DNA of 64,000 nucleotides from Asterias rubens (Eukaryota > Echinodermata > Asteroidea > Forcipulatida > Asteriidae): NCBI RefSeq assembly GCF_902459465.1, contig NC_047063.1:2790001-2854000 (forward strand), in the 5' to 3' direction. A program made the position numbers and the translations under genes. Shown here piece after piece: positions 46,199 through 57,416 of the stretch (position 1 is the first letter of the stretch; each line of letters opens with the position of its first letter). Under the pieces are notes generated by a model. The model ran no database searches, was not told where the DNA came from, and saw only the letters and a list, made by a program, of their open reading frames with translations.

Positions 46199-46309
46199 GC
46201 CTGTTTTTAAAGACACTTCTTTTTCCAACTCCATTTTTTCGACCACATCTCTTTCTCTCTCACTCTCTCTTACTCTGTCCATCTTGCTCTTTGTTTTAAT
46301 TCTTTTGCT

Positions 46310-46694
46310 TTAAAGGCACTAGACACTATTGGTAATTACTCAAAATAATAATTAGCATAAAACCTTACTTGCTACAAGTAATGGGGAGATGTTGGTAGTA
46401 AAAAACATTGTGAGAAATGGCTCCCTCTGAAGTGGAGTACTCTTCGAGAAAGAAGTAATTTTCCACGAATTTGATTTCGAGACCTCAGATTTAGAATTTG
46501 AGGTCTCGTAATCGAGCATCTGAAAGCACACAACTTCATCTGACAAGGGTGTTTATTCTTTCATTATTTTCTTGCAACTTCGACAACTGATTGAGCTCAA
46601 ATTTTCACAGGTTTGTTATTTATGCATATGTTGAGAGACAGCAATTGAGAAGACTGGTCTTTGACAATTACCAATAGTGTCCAGTGTCTTTAAA
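46310..46694 (+). mobile_element. MITE-1 copy (3' flank of gene C)
   Basis: Full-length, TTAAAGGCACTAGACAC to TGTCCAGTGTCTTTAA. It lies 111 bp after the gene C stop codon and may fall within its 3' UTR. Confidence 0.88.
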
Positions 46695-46858
46695 GGCACT
46701 GAACACCTTTGGTAGTTATCCAAAGACCAGTATTCTCACTTGGAGTATCCCAACATACGTGTACGCATCAAATAACAAATCTGTGAACAATTTGACTCAA
46801 TGAGTCATTGGAGTTGCAAGAGAATAATGAAAGGGGAAAACAAACACCCTTGCGCTTA
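46690..46858 (-). mobile_element. MITE-1 copy, right-truncated
   Basis: Reverse copy that shares the TTTAA of the preceding element. It starts AAAGGCACTGAACACC and stops after the ACACCCTTGCG block. Confidence 0.75.
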
Positions 46859-47225
46859 TCATCATCACTCTAATATTGATCACACACAAAAAAACTTTGT
46901 TTTTCTTCTTCAGTTTTCTCTCTTTGTTCTGCTATTTGTTATCTCTCTTTTCTGAAAGTGCTCATAATAACACTTCATGCTGACAAAGCACTATACATAA
47001 TGTGACTGTTATATACGCTTACAAAATAAGTTTTAAGCACAAAATGTATATAAAAAGCAGTAAAGCTTTTAAAAGAAATCTACACAAATAAACATTTTAA
47101 TGTACAAAAATAGACTAAAATAGTTTTTTGTAGTGTACTCTATATATTTTGATTATATGTACAATTGTAAGCATTAAATTTGTGTTTATCTGGCTAAATT
47201 AGGAGCATCGCAGTTATGGCAGACC

Positions 47226-47366
47226 AGGGGTCGATTTCGTAAAGAGCCCCCTAAGAGATATCAAAAACGCATAGCTAGTGTAAAGTTAGGACGAGTAACT
47301 CGTTGTTCAAGACTCGTCCTAAGTCGAGATAAGACTAGTCCTAACTCTTTGTGAAATCCACCCCAG
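47226..47366. mobile_element. Palindromic 'gagttaggac' element
   Basis: GGGGTCGATTTCGTAAAGAG to CTTTGTGAAATCCACCCC, with GGACGAGTAACTCGT inside. Confidence 0.72.
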
Positions 47367-48047
47367 GACGTGTAAAATTGGACAGAAATGGATTGGTCCG
47401 CAGCCAAATATCTTTCTCATGACATACTCTGACTGAGTGCCAAATTACGTGATCATCACAGGCATGATCTCCCCAAATATTTCACCTATCTACCCAACTA
47501 GTATCAGCAAGTTCACGTCAGGGTCAGGGTCTAGTAGCAGTTACACTCGACTCACTGGAACAAGGCATCGGGCCCAATTTTATTGCTTTGATTAACGTAA
47601 GTAAAGAATCGGCGCTTGCAGAAGCAGAAGTTCTGCGCTTATATCAAGCCTATTTTCTCGAGTTAGCAGGAAAGTCTGGCTTATGCCCATGCGTACATGC
47701 GTATTCCACAATACTGGGCATTCTTAGCTTACACAGCTAGCGCAGAAATTTGGTGCTTGCCCTGCAAGCGAAGAACGGTGATAGTAAGTGTAGAATTCGT
47801 CGGTAAGTAGAGACATAAATTGGGCCTTGGTCAAAGCAACCCAAATGTGTTTAACCAAATTTTGTTCACCACCAAATTATAGACTGTGTGAGGTCACAAG
47901 ACACATAGTACAAGACAAACCATACAAGTTTGAGGATTGTTAGTGTGAATCATTATCCTACTTTTAAAACATCTTTCTAGCCATATTCATTTCATAAAAA
48001 AACCCATTTGAATAGGCCAATGCACCCAATCAGAAGGCAATGTGTAC
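47367..48047. other. Intergenic, possible eroded TIR repeat
   Basis: TCGGGCCCAATTTTATTGC at 47568 and AAATTGGGCCTTGG at 47818 look like inverted ends of a ~260-bp element related to the GCCCAATTT family. The interior is unrelated. Confidence 0.35.
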
Positions 48048-48443
48048 CAAAGGCCCTGGACAAGTTTGGTCAAAGACCAGTATTCTCACTTGGTGTATCC
48101 CAACATATGCAATAACTAATGAAATCTGTAGAAATTTTTGCTCAATTTGTCATCAAAGTCATTGCAAGAACATAGTGAAAGAAAAACACCCTTAATTGTT
48201 GCGCAAACTTGTGTGCTTTCAGATGCATGAGAAAGGCTTCAGACCTGAAGTCTTTCTCAGATTCAAATATTGTAGTGAGAAATTACCTCTTCCTTTAAAA
48301 TCTACTACCTATTTTCAAAGGGAGTCGTTTCTCACAATGTTTTATACTATCAACAGCTCTCAATTGCTCATTACGAAGTAAGTTTTTACGCTAATATACA
48401 TTTTGAGTAATATACATTACCAACCAGTGTCCAGTGCCTTTAA
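48048..48443 (-). mobile_element. MITE-1 copy, variant centre
   Basis: Starts AAAGGCCCTGGACAAG and ends AGTGTCCAGTGCCTTTAA. The centre GGCTTCAGACCTGAAGTC matches the variant type at 17488. Confidence 0.8.
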
Positions 48444-48692
48444 GACAAGGTTCACACCAAGCAGTTCTATTGGTCCCAGTGACAGATTAACGACTTTGAT
48501 TGATTCCCTGTTCTGAATATCCTGTGTACTTGGAAAACATAACTCAACAAACTCCTGATCTGATGACCTGGAAAATTCTCAGCATTCTCTGATCATAACA
48601 AAACAATGACATCATAAGTGACCCAGATTGTGCAAGGAGTCTTGGTGACAGCTATTAATTTCATGAAGCAAAAGGGAATATGGTTATTCATA

Positions 48693-49015
48693 ATAATAAT
48701 TGCGGCTTCTTATATAGCGCACATGTCCGTCACTCAGTGACGCTCCTGGCGCTGTAACTAACGTACAGTATTTCCTGCAAGATTTGGGACTATGTTTTTG
48801 AATTATGAGACCTAATCCTAATAGCACAATGTAATATTTTTACAAGGTGCTGTGGCACAATTTGCTGCCAATCGGACCAGGAACAGCGGGGCGAACCCCT
48901 TCTCTTTTCGAAATGTGCACTGGGTTCTTTTACATGCACTACACAACACATGGGACCAAAGGCTTAACGTCCCATCCGAAGGACGAAGCAATGGTGAAGT
49001 GTCACGGCTGGGGAT
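48693..49015 (-). mobile_element. Retroposon-like repeat with GCGCTATATAA-type tail
   Basis: The left end CGGCTTCTTATATAGCGCAC is the complement of a SINE/LINE 3' tail. The interior has GTGCACTGGGTTCTTTTACA, CAACACATGGGACC and AACGTCCCATCCGAAGGACG, related to 13410-13530. Confidence 0.65.
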
Positions 49016-50004
49016 AATTGGGTTATTTGAAAGTAATTTATCAGAAATAGCAGTCTGGTGTTGCCCTTCCTTTAAGAAATATGCTCCTAAATTCATATGC
49101 AACCACCACCCCCCCCCCCCCCCCCAAACCAAACAAAAAAGGTTCCAGTAAAACTTTAAACCTTTATACATGAATTCTATAATAAAAAAAAATACTATTT
49201 TGTAAAAAAGTATATGAATAAATAATACCAATATGTATACAAACTGTAGATTTGGTTTGTTGTTTTAAATGAAAGAATGATTTTGCATTGTTTATATTTT
49301 GATAAAATGTTAAAGGGAAGTATTATTTCTGCAATGGGATTGTACACAGTAAAAGTCAGTATTCAGGTTTCCTTTTCTTTTATCTCATAAAGGGACAGTG
49401 GTTAGGGTTCTGAGCCACCCCTCCCCCTCCAAAGTACATCATACACAATGAACCTGACCTTTTGCTTTTTCCCGGAGGTCATTTTTTCTTCAGAAATAGG
49501 GACTACAACAAATTATAGTAGCACATTTCCCCTATGGTAGTAGGAAGTGATTTAAAAGGTCCATATCCAATTCATAACCTTAATACAGATTGGTGCCATT
49601 TTCCCCTAAACTATCATCATCTTACTACATCATCAGCTCTAACCACAGGATCAGGTGAGGCCCCCTTGATACTAAACCACAGAAACCACAGGAAAACCAC
49701 AAACCCCTTTGACATTATAAACTGTCACTTACAGTAATTGACACAGGGGAGCCGCCTTTAACAATACTCAGAGTGAAGTTTACTTCAAAAGTTTTGAAAG
49801 ACAAGTCAAGTTTGAAATGTCATTCTCTGAAAAATGGCTTCTGCTTAAAAGAAAGTTGTGTCATTTCAGAGAACAGCTTGAAAAGCTTTATGTTGTAGCC
49901 TATTCATCAATGGAACAAGGATATGGTTCAACTCATTATATTAGGCTCGCATACAAAAACAAATTCATGTTTACCCGAAAATAGTACAATGAACAAAACA
50001 AACT

Positions 50005-50650
50005 TTCATACAATGATGTGCACTGTACGAAGTTTCTTGTAATTGCGTAGTTGTTGAAGGTGTGTAATGATGTTGGTTTTGTTGGAAGAGTTCTTTCAAT
50101 TTTGTCCACTAGTTTCAATCAACTTTGCAGAACCATCCCGTGTGAAATGTTCATCCAGTGAATTAGGTGGAAAACACACAACAAAATTATTTTATACAAT
50201 GATGTGCACTGTATGAAGTTTCCTGTAATTGTAAAGTTTTTGGATTCTTATATATATTTGGTTTGCGTTAACACCTTGTGTTTATCTACTTGCCAGGTAG
50301 AGTTTGTTCTTAGAGAACTGTCTTGCTTTATTCTACTACCGCGAAGTAGATGTTCGGGGGTTCAGGAGACTTCTCTGTTCTGCAAAGAACTGTCCTACTT
50401 TTTAACTATTACCCGGGCGGATGGTATAGAAAATAGGCTGGGACTACTACTTTAGCTTATAGGATCGTGATTAACTGTACTACCGTGGAGTCAGTTAGTT
50501 CTTAAATTGGTATTAACGTTTCAACTAGCTTGCTCTAGTCATCGTCAGGAGACTATTGGATTCTTGTCGAAGATGTGTAACGATGTTGGTTTTATTGGGA
50601 GGGTTCTTTCGATTCTGTCCACATAGTTTCAATCCACTTTGCAAAAAATA
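50005..50650. repeat. Local duplication, second copy interrupted
   Basis: ATACAATGATGTGCACTGTA..GAAGTTT and TGTAATTG at 50010-50045 recur at 50192-50232. GTGTAA.GATGTTGGTTTT, GTTCTTTC.ATT.TGTCCAC and GTTTCAATC at 50060-50120 recur at 50573-50635. The second copy is split by the repeat at 50288-50552. Confidence 0.7.
50288..50552. repeat. Dispersed repeat, inverted partner of 45505-45768
   Basis: GTTCTTAGAGAACTGTCTTG, GAACTGTCCTACTTTTTAAC, TAGCTTATAGGATCGTG and AGTCATCGTCAGGAGAC. It is inserted into the second copy of a local duplication (see 50005-50650). Confidence 0.75.
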
Positions 50651-51616
50651 AAAACCAGCGCTTGTATACCAGTAAATTAGGTGGTCCTGTTTTCACTTGA
50701 AAACACAAGAAACCTGACTTACATGATGTCATTGACGATCTGCATGATACTTTATCAAGCTTTGGGGGCAACCAAAATAAGAAAATGGCTTGTGAGTTCT
50801 TTTTCCAAGTGAAAAGTTTCTCAGAATGCATTACACTACCCAAGGCTGCTGTACTTTTTACCAAGTAACTTTTTATTTGCAGAAACTTTCATATAAAGTA
50901 TAGTCATCACCATACCAAACGCATGCAGACCCTTTAACAAAATAATTGCCAAATTAAGTGAAAAGAAGTGCTCGAAATTTTACCCTGAAAAGGGTCTCAT
51001 TATGACCCCAAAGTTCAGTATTTCCTCATTCCTACACAGGGTTTTATAGCTGGGATAGTTCAGGTTGCACCATAGAGGAAAAATGGTTGCACCAACACCT
51101 GTAATTTAGAAGAAGAAAAATCGTGCCAATCCGTGCCAATCCGGAAACCAAACAGTTTGCATTTTACCTGGAATAGCTGCAGACGCACCTGTAATCCGAC
51201 ACTCAATAATAAAATAGAACAGCATGTCAGACTTAGTGCTTTGCAATACAACCCCCAGGGATTTACCAAAACAAGAGCCATCTCTTTTCCCCAAAACCTT
51301 CCGGGCTGAAAATCCTTGTTGTAAACCTCCACCATCTGGTCCAATCATAATTAAGGTTAGACCAAAACACTTGTTTGGCCTCGATACATCTTCAAAACCC
51401 GTTATTTAATTAAAAAATAAAGTCTGTTTAACCATCACAAGTTACTAAAAAAATCATCAATCACTATTACTCTGACACCCCATACTTTGATGTAACATTG
51501 ATAATGAGACAGTTTAACGACCATACAGAGGGGGAGGGTGGTAAGTTAAGAAAACAGCACTAGAAAGTTAGGTGTGACATTACATGCAGATCACCCTGAG
51601 GATCAGCGGTGGTTCC

Positions 51617-51624
51617 TATAAAAA
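51617..51624 (+). promoter_or_regulatory. TATA box of gene D
   Basis: TATAAAAA in TTCCTATAAAAACC, 225 bp upstream of the gene D start codon. Confidence 0.5.
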
Positions 51625-51848
51625 CCTTCAGCCTAAATGTTTGGGTCTCACATTCCAATTACCAAACACCACATGACAAGGATTTCAGTTTGTCTGCAAT
51701 CAGTGAGTTACTGGTAACACAAGCCCAACCAACAAGACCAACAAGCGTCACTTCAAGTGTTCATCTTCAAGGAGCAGGGTTCTCAAGCACCTCTTGCCGT
51801 CTTCATCTTTTGAGAAGCAGGGTTGAGATAATAGAGACCATCTTGAAG

Positions 51849-54800
51849 ATGAGGGGACCGGTAGTCTATGTTTTCTTATTGATGGTGGGATCGCTCCTCC
51901 CAGCAGTGCATGGCTGCATCTGCATGCCCTCTCATCCGCAACAAGACTTTTGCCGAGCAGATTTAGGTAAGATGCTTTCAAAGACATTTTTAACCCACTG
52001 TTTAGGATTCAAAATGAACACTGGTGGACCAAAGGCCTAAGCCGTGTAGTGGCCTGTACCCACCGTGGGACAAGCCTGGTAGTCTCATTGTTTGGGGTGA
52101 AACAAATGTTGACTGTGAATGTGATGGTAATCTTTCATTTCTTCAAGTATTGAAGTACACTTACACAAAAACAAGTGAATTAGATCTTCTTGGTTAAACT
52201 CATATTGATTCTTGTCTTGCCAAATAAATTCTCACCCAGTAAAACTGTTCAAGCTGCAAGCCCTACAGTCATGTGGACTTTACCCCCAAGTTCGAGCCCC
52301 TGTAAAATCCCCCCCCCCCCCCCCGACAGAAGGCTCATCGAAAAGAGGACAACTCCGTGGCAGGCATGTCGTGGGGAGATGTGGGTAGGACGGTGGAGGG
52401 CGCTATTGTGTGTGTGTGAAAGTCTTAGCATTATTGCCTCGCAGCATAGGGAATATGCAAATTAGTAATTCGACTCTACCGGTAAGTATTCGTTCGTAGA
52501 CTTGTTAAATACATTTGATCAAAAAGCATGTTGTTGTTGTTTCAAATTGCAGTCATCGTCGGTACAATAGAGAGCAGTCAGCTCATCTCAGCAGCATTAC
52601 TTTCCCCGATCAGACTTGGCCAGCCAGACATCATCGCCTACTCCATCAGCGTTGAGAGTGTGAAAAAAGGAGACCAACACCAAGCCCTCTGGAGCAGTGA
52701 GAACACACTACGCATCAATACAACGGCGACGGAGAACTCTTGTGGTGTGCCTGGGCTGACTGTAGGACAGCAGTACGTTCTCTCAGGTAAAAGCCCTTTC
52801 GTACATTCTTCTGACTTTCATTTATGTGTTCTGGATGTGAAGCCAAGGACTCTCAGAAAAGCAAACTTAACCAGTGTACTACCTAGCCCAAAAACCCAAT
52901 GGAGAGAACATAAATAAGAAAGTTATAATTTACGATGTAGGAGGGAAACCACTCGGCCAATGGGGAGAGAGAAACAACCTGTAACAAATCCTGAAAGTTT
53001 GAGGTTGGTTCAAGTCCCACTCCAGTTAACTTTACTTTATTCAAACCCAAACTATTTAAAATAAGAAAATAACTCGGTCAGTTTCCCTAGTGGTTTTATC
53101 ACTTTATATTTAAACACTGAATATTTTTAAACACTGAATATCAGATATCATTTAAGTCCGAGTTTAAACTTCTCACTTTATACCCTACACCAACATTCTT
53201 GTCAAACTTTACAATTTTTTTTTACAGTGATGGTCGTGAATGGCAAAGGATTCCTAAATTTCTGCCAGTTCCGTCAAGTCTACTCAGAGTTGACAACCAT
53301 GCAGCGTCGAGGTATCAATGGTGCTTACATGGGGGGATGTAGTCAGTGCCAGGTAATGTTAAAACCAAGGCCTCTTGGTTTTTACCCTTTCAATTTGTCA
53401 GTTCAAGAAGACATTTATTTCCATACTCTCATATAAGAATAACAACACTTGCATGTATTACGGAGTAAAGCAAAACATACCTTTAAGTAAGAGTAAACAT
53501 GAATAAATAAATAGAGTACAGGGCCGTTTTAGTAAGCATGAGCTTGTAAAAAACGGCCAGACAGACAAGAAAACAAGACAACCAGACAGACAGACAAAAG
53601 GACAGATGAACATAATACATGACACAACGAATTCGTAATAAAAGCGACCCTTACACCGATGTGTGTAAGCACTGTATGCTCAGTTTGTGAAAGAAATCAT
53701 AAGCATATAACTCGGGTGGGATGAGAACCCTCGACCTTTGCAACTTAGTGTCTTACCAACTAGACCACCGCGATTCCTGACTATTATGATTAAGATCGCT
53801 GGTAGCTCAGAGGCAGTTTGAATCCTTTATTTTAGCACCCATACCAACACATCAACTTGTAACATTGGAACTCAGGGCATAGATGCTGCACAATAAGTTC
53901 AATATCCGCTGACTTTCCAAATCAATAAAGGGCTCATATTAACCCAAATGATGCAAGCCCTAATAACTTATCATGATGAAACTTTCCACCTTCAATTTTT
54001 TTTTCTTTTTTCTTTGGCTTGCGGGGTTATGTATCAAAAACAACAAAACAACATTTGGGATTGATTTAAGGAACACCAAGAGAGCCTCAGCATGGTGCAC
54101 AAGGACACTGTCCTTGATTATCCACACAGTTTGATTTGGCAAAAGTGTCTGTTGCCGCAGCTTGAATACACGGTTTTCATATCAAAACGAGCCTTTTCTG
54201 GCTTCTGTAAATGCCCCCTTTTGGTTATATAACCAAAATTCATTTCATTTTCATTAATTTCTTTCTTGACCTGTTCTTGACTGTCTTTGACTTCGATTAT
54301 TGTACTTAATTTGTTTATTATTTTCCTTTTCTGACCAATATGGAAATAAATGTTGATTGAAAAAACTGAATACCTGACGAGTAAGGTTGAACACCAACAC
54401 TTAAACTTTTAAACGCACTGGACACCTTTGGTAATTGTCAAAGACCAGTCTTCTCACTTGGTGCATCTCGACATATATGCATAAAATAACAAACCTGTGA
54501 AAATTTGAACTCATTGGTCGTCGAAGTTGCGAGAGAATAATGGGAAGAAAAAAAGTTGTGTGCTTTCTGATGCTTGAATTAAGCTGAGGTCTCAGTTAAA
54601 ATATTTTAGTGGGAAATTACTTCTTATCAATTACTATTGGGGGTGGGGGTACTTTAAAGGATGCCGTTTCTCAGTGTTTTATACTATCAATAGGTACTCG
54701 AGTAGTTACCAACAGTGTCCAGTGCCTTAAAACATGAACATGGAATTTAAAAGTGCATTACTTCAAGACATTATTTTTTAAAACAAGATTTAGACGTTCA

Positions 54801-55105
54801 TTTGTACTAAAACTTGCTCTATGAGAACACAAACCCAATGTACTAAACATTTCTTGATGATGAATTCATTTTCTCTATTCACTGCTTCTTTAATATTTTC
54901 TTTACAGATTGAAACCTGTTGGGCTTATGGTAACTGCCCCGTGACCACACCGGACGACACGACCTGTATGCACGGCAACAGACAGACCCATGAAGATTGC
55001 TACTACTATCACGGTTACTGTCGGGCTAGACCAAACGGCAAATGCGTCTGGAAGAAAAACGCAGAGTTTGAGGGTTGCCTCCAATCGACAAACCAAGTGT
55101 CTTAA
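51849..55105 (+). CDS. Gene D: compact TIMP-like protein
   Basis: Four coding exons: 51849-51966, 52553-52786, 53228-53352, 54908-55105 (phases 1, 1, 0, stop TAA). Predicted 224 aa, close to the usual TIMP precursor length. The signal peptide (VYVFLLMVGSLLPAVHG) ends before CICMPSHPQQDFC. Next come VIVGTIESSQ, the strand YSISVESVKKG with no inserted loop, NSCGVPG and QQYVLS. Exon 3 gives NFCQF and GCSQC. The last exon gives ETC, GNC, TTC, EDC, GYC, KCVW and EGC: the canonical C-domain cysteines plus one extra pair. The frame stays open upstream to 51609, but the signal peptide fits the start at 51849. The promoter has a TATA box at 51617, and AATAAA lies at 55205, about 100 nt after the stop. 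Function as a secreted metalloproteinase inhibitor or tensilin-like matrix factor is inferred from the family. Confidence 0.92.
52948..53105 (+). mobile_element. Degenerate SINE-1 (gene D intron 2)
   Basis: The head is eroded. GAGGTTGGTTCAAGTCCCAC, TCCAGTTAACTTTACTTTAT and GTCAGTTTCCCTAGTGG remain. Confidence 0.6.
53700..53780 (-). repeat. tRNA-like SINE fragment (gene D intron 3)
   Basis: Complement: GGTGGTCTAGTTGGTAAGAC, then GGTCGAGGGTTCTCATCCC. An A-box and B-box pair related to SINE-3. Confidence 0.5.
54409..54732 (-). mobile_element. MITE-1 copy (gene D intron 3)
   Basis: Starts AAACGCACTGGACACC, has the AAATTTGAACTCATTGGTCG block, and ends AGTGTCCAGTGCCTTAA. It lies 175 bp before the last exon of gene D. 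Confidence 0.8.
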
Positions 55106-55204
55106 GATTTGAAGAGCCAGAATAAGGATCGGATAAAAAGATGTGTACATAGTGGCTAGTTCTCCCTCCCCCCCCCAACAAAAAAAGACCCCCCCAAAAA
55201 AACT

Positions 55205-55210
55205 AATAAA
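55205..55210 (+). promoter_or_regulatory. Poly(A) signal, gene D
   Basis: AATAAA about 100 nt after the gene D stop codon, in an A-rich stretch; this is normal spacing for a short 3' UTR. Confidence 0.5.
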
Positions 55211-55424
55211 GAAGGACATGTACAAAAAAAAAATTAAAAATCATCATCGTTACAACAAAACAACAGTAAAAATAGGTACTGTAAGCAAATTTTGAAAAGT
55301 TTCCTTATTTAAAGAAATTATCTCAACTCCAGCAAAGGCAAATGCTAAAAATAATACAGCCATTGCCACTTAAACACAATTTGCTAGAGTATGTGTAGGT
55401 GTAAAAATGATTTGGGGTCGACTG

Positions 55425-55550
55425 AAGGAAAAAATACTACGGCTGGATTTGAACCAACGAACCAAATAAAAAAAATAATACAAAAAAAAAGATCTTTGGG
55501 AAACGTGCTGGTGCTCTGCCAACTGAGCTATACCTTGGCCTATGTTGGTG
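55425..55550 (-). repeat. tRNA-like SINE fragment
   Basis: Complement has TATAGCTCAGTTGGCAGAGC and GGTTCAAATCCAGCCG, separated by A-rich sequence. Confidence 0.5.
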
Positions 55551-55901
55551 GTTCAGCGACCGTTAGTAGTTTTCAGCCAAACGTTGTCAGTTTTCACCAC
55601 GATGCAGATTCATCCCAAATACTGATGTAGAAATTGTGGGATGATTGCCCTCAAAGTCAACGCACGCGCAGATGACAAATTATGTCATCATAAGGTTTAT
55701 CGCGAATAGCAAAATATCAAGAGAGGGCGCTGCTGAACCCACACAAAGGTATAGGCGTTGCGTGCACGAGTCGTAGAAACTGCATAGAAACCGCCCCATA
55801 TTCCTTCCCACTTGCAATGCGGTTCTAAATCACGATAAACCTTATTACCATTGCAGAACCATTCGTCGTCGAAAACAAAAGCTCCCTATTACCGAATGCT
55901 A

Positions 55902-56060
55902 ACAAAGGGCTAGATAGCTAAGTTGGTAGAGTGCCAGAGGTGGGAGTGGGAGGTCAGTCATTGGTTCAAATCCCTATCCAGTCAAGTAGTCTTTGGTCAA
56001 CCCCAAATCATTTAAAGTCTAAATACCCAGTCAGTTTCTCTTGGTTTATTGTGATATTTG
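55902..56060 (+). mobile_element. SINE-1, tRNA-derived
   Basis: GGGCTAGATAGCTAAGTTGG, TTGGTTCAAATCCCTATCCAG, TCTTTGGTCAACCCCAAAT and CAGTCAGTTTCTCTTGG. Confidence 0.78.
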
Positions 56061-57264
56061 TATATAAAAAATAATCAATTGTATCAATATCTCCAATGCA
56101 TGTTTGGGATGTTGGATTAATTCTAGTGCGTATGTTTAGTTGTTAAAATCGCTTGTTTTCCTCAAATCTGTTCACAAAGCGATGGATTGTACTAATTGGG
56201 TAAAGGTAAATTATTGTGACACTCAGGTGTGACATTAAACATGATCATACTTTTACCACATGGGCTCAAAAGCATATTTTGAATTTAAATAAGTTCATAA
56301 AGAAACAACAACAATTGTTGATAATTTTACCAGGTTGTTACACTAGGTGTGACATGAAATAATTCACTGTATTTTGTTACGCAAGGAGGAAGAACAAATG
56401 TCCTTGTAACACAATTAGGAATCTTAAAAATTAAAGAAAATTTAGGGGAAAAAAATACAATTTTTTTCCCAGAGAATGCAGGTTTTTTATCATGATTCAC
56501 TGGGGGAAAAAAAAGGAAAAGGGATGGCAAGTGTGGATGAAAGAATTGTAAATATGAATTATTGCACTCTTATATTATATTAAATCCAATTCTAGATATT
56601 GTAATTACTGTTTATATCACTTATGTTATTATACATCAATGTAATGCACAAACCATTACTAACAGAAATTACCATAGTTATTATTAAAAGTATTGACAAG
56701 CATTTGTCTGTTTGCGCTTCGCTTAAGAATTTCTCTCCTGTTGTGACAAAATATGCTCTTGAATTTTAAATTTATTTGTTTATCTATTAATTTGTTTTAT
56801 GAGAGATCATCTAAAATCACAAGGCAATGGATGGCCACTTGGGGGCTACGCTTAAAGGAACATTACAGAATTGGTTTTGCTAGCAAAAAAGTTGCTGGCA
56901 GTGTAAGCACTGTGTAATCCACAATATACATAAACTGACAAACGTGTGGAAGTTTGAGATCGATCGGCCATCTGGGTCACGAGAGAATAGTGAAAAATCA
57001 ATTACAAATTTTGCAATGCATCGATGCCAAACCAAAAATGAATAAAACCCTCACTGAGCGATAAACTCAAAACGCGAAATTAGATTATTTATTTCTCATC
57101 AAATATGAAATTTCAGACAGAAATATTTAAAGGGATTGTTTTAACCTATCATTATCATTAGACCGTGTTAGTTTTATGTAAATCTGTGATCTTCACGATT
57201 TTTGTGTCTTACCAATTCTGTAACGTTCCTTTAACTGATTTTGGCCACCGAGCCAAATCAATTG
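56061..57264. other. Intergenic, nothing recognised
   Basis: AT-rich. A block at 56860-57235 starts AAAGGAACATTACAGAATTGG and ends CCAATTCTGTAACGTTCCTTT: near-complementary ends suggesting another non-autonomous TIR element of about 380 bp. Confidence 0.5.
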
Positions 57265-57367
57265 TCACCAGGGGCCAATGCCACCTACTCCTAGGGCTGA
57301 AACACTGGTTACCCCCTTCACAGTCCGTAAGGATGAAGGCATATAGGTATCATCCACTAAGAGCCTT
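57265..57367 (+). repeat. Dispersed repeat pair member (also 38018)
   Basis: CCACCTACTCCTAGGGCTGA, GGTTACCCCCTTCACA and TAGGTATCATCCACTAAGAG. Confidence 0.6.
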
Positions 57368-57416
57368 TTATGCATATATTGAGTTACACCAAGTGAAGGT
57401 GACCAGTGTCTTTAAA
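57368..57416 (+). mobile_element. MITE-1 remnant
   Basis: Only the right end: TTATGCATATATTGAGTTAC, ACCAAGTGAAGG, CCAGTGTCTTTAA. Confidence 0.5.

Noticed and set aside
45800..46282. Antisense 160-codon open frame
   Set aside because: It is the shadow of the gene C last exon and shows no family features.
48818..49231. 137-codon reverse-strand open frame
   Set aside because: It runs through a retroposon-like repeat and a C homopolymer; coding is not credible.
51609..51848. In-frame N-terminal extension of gene D
   Set aside because: It overlaps the TATA box and putative leader. The signal peptide and family alignment support the start at 51849.
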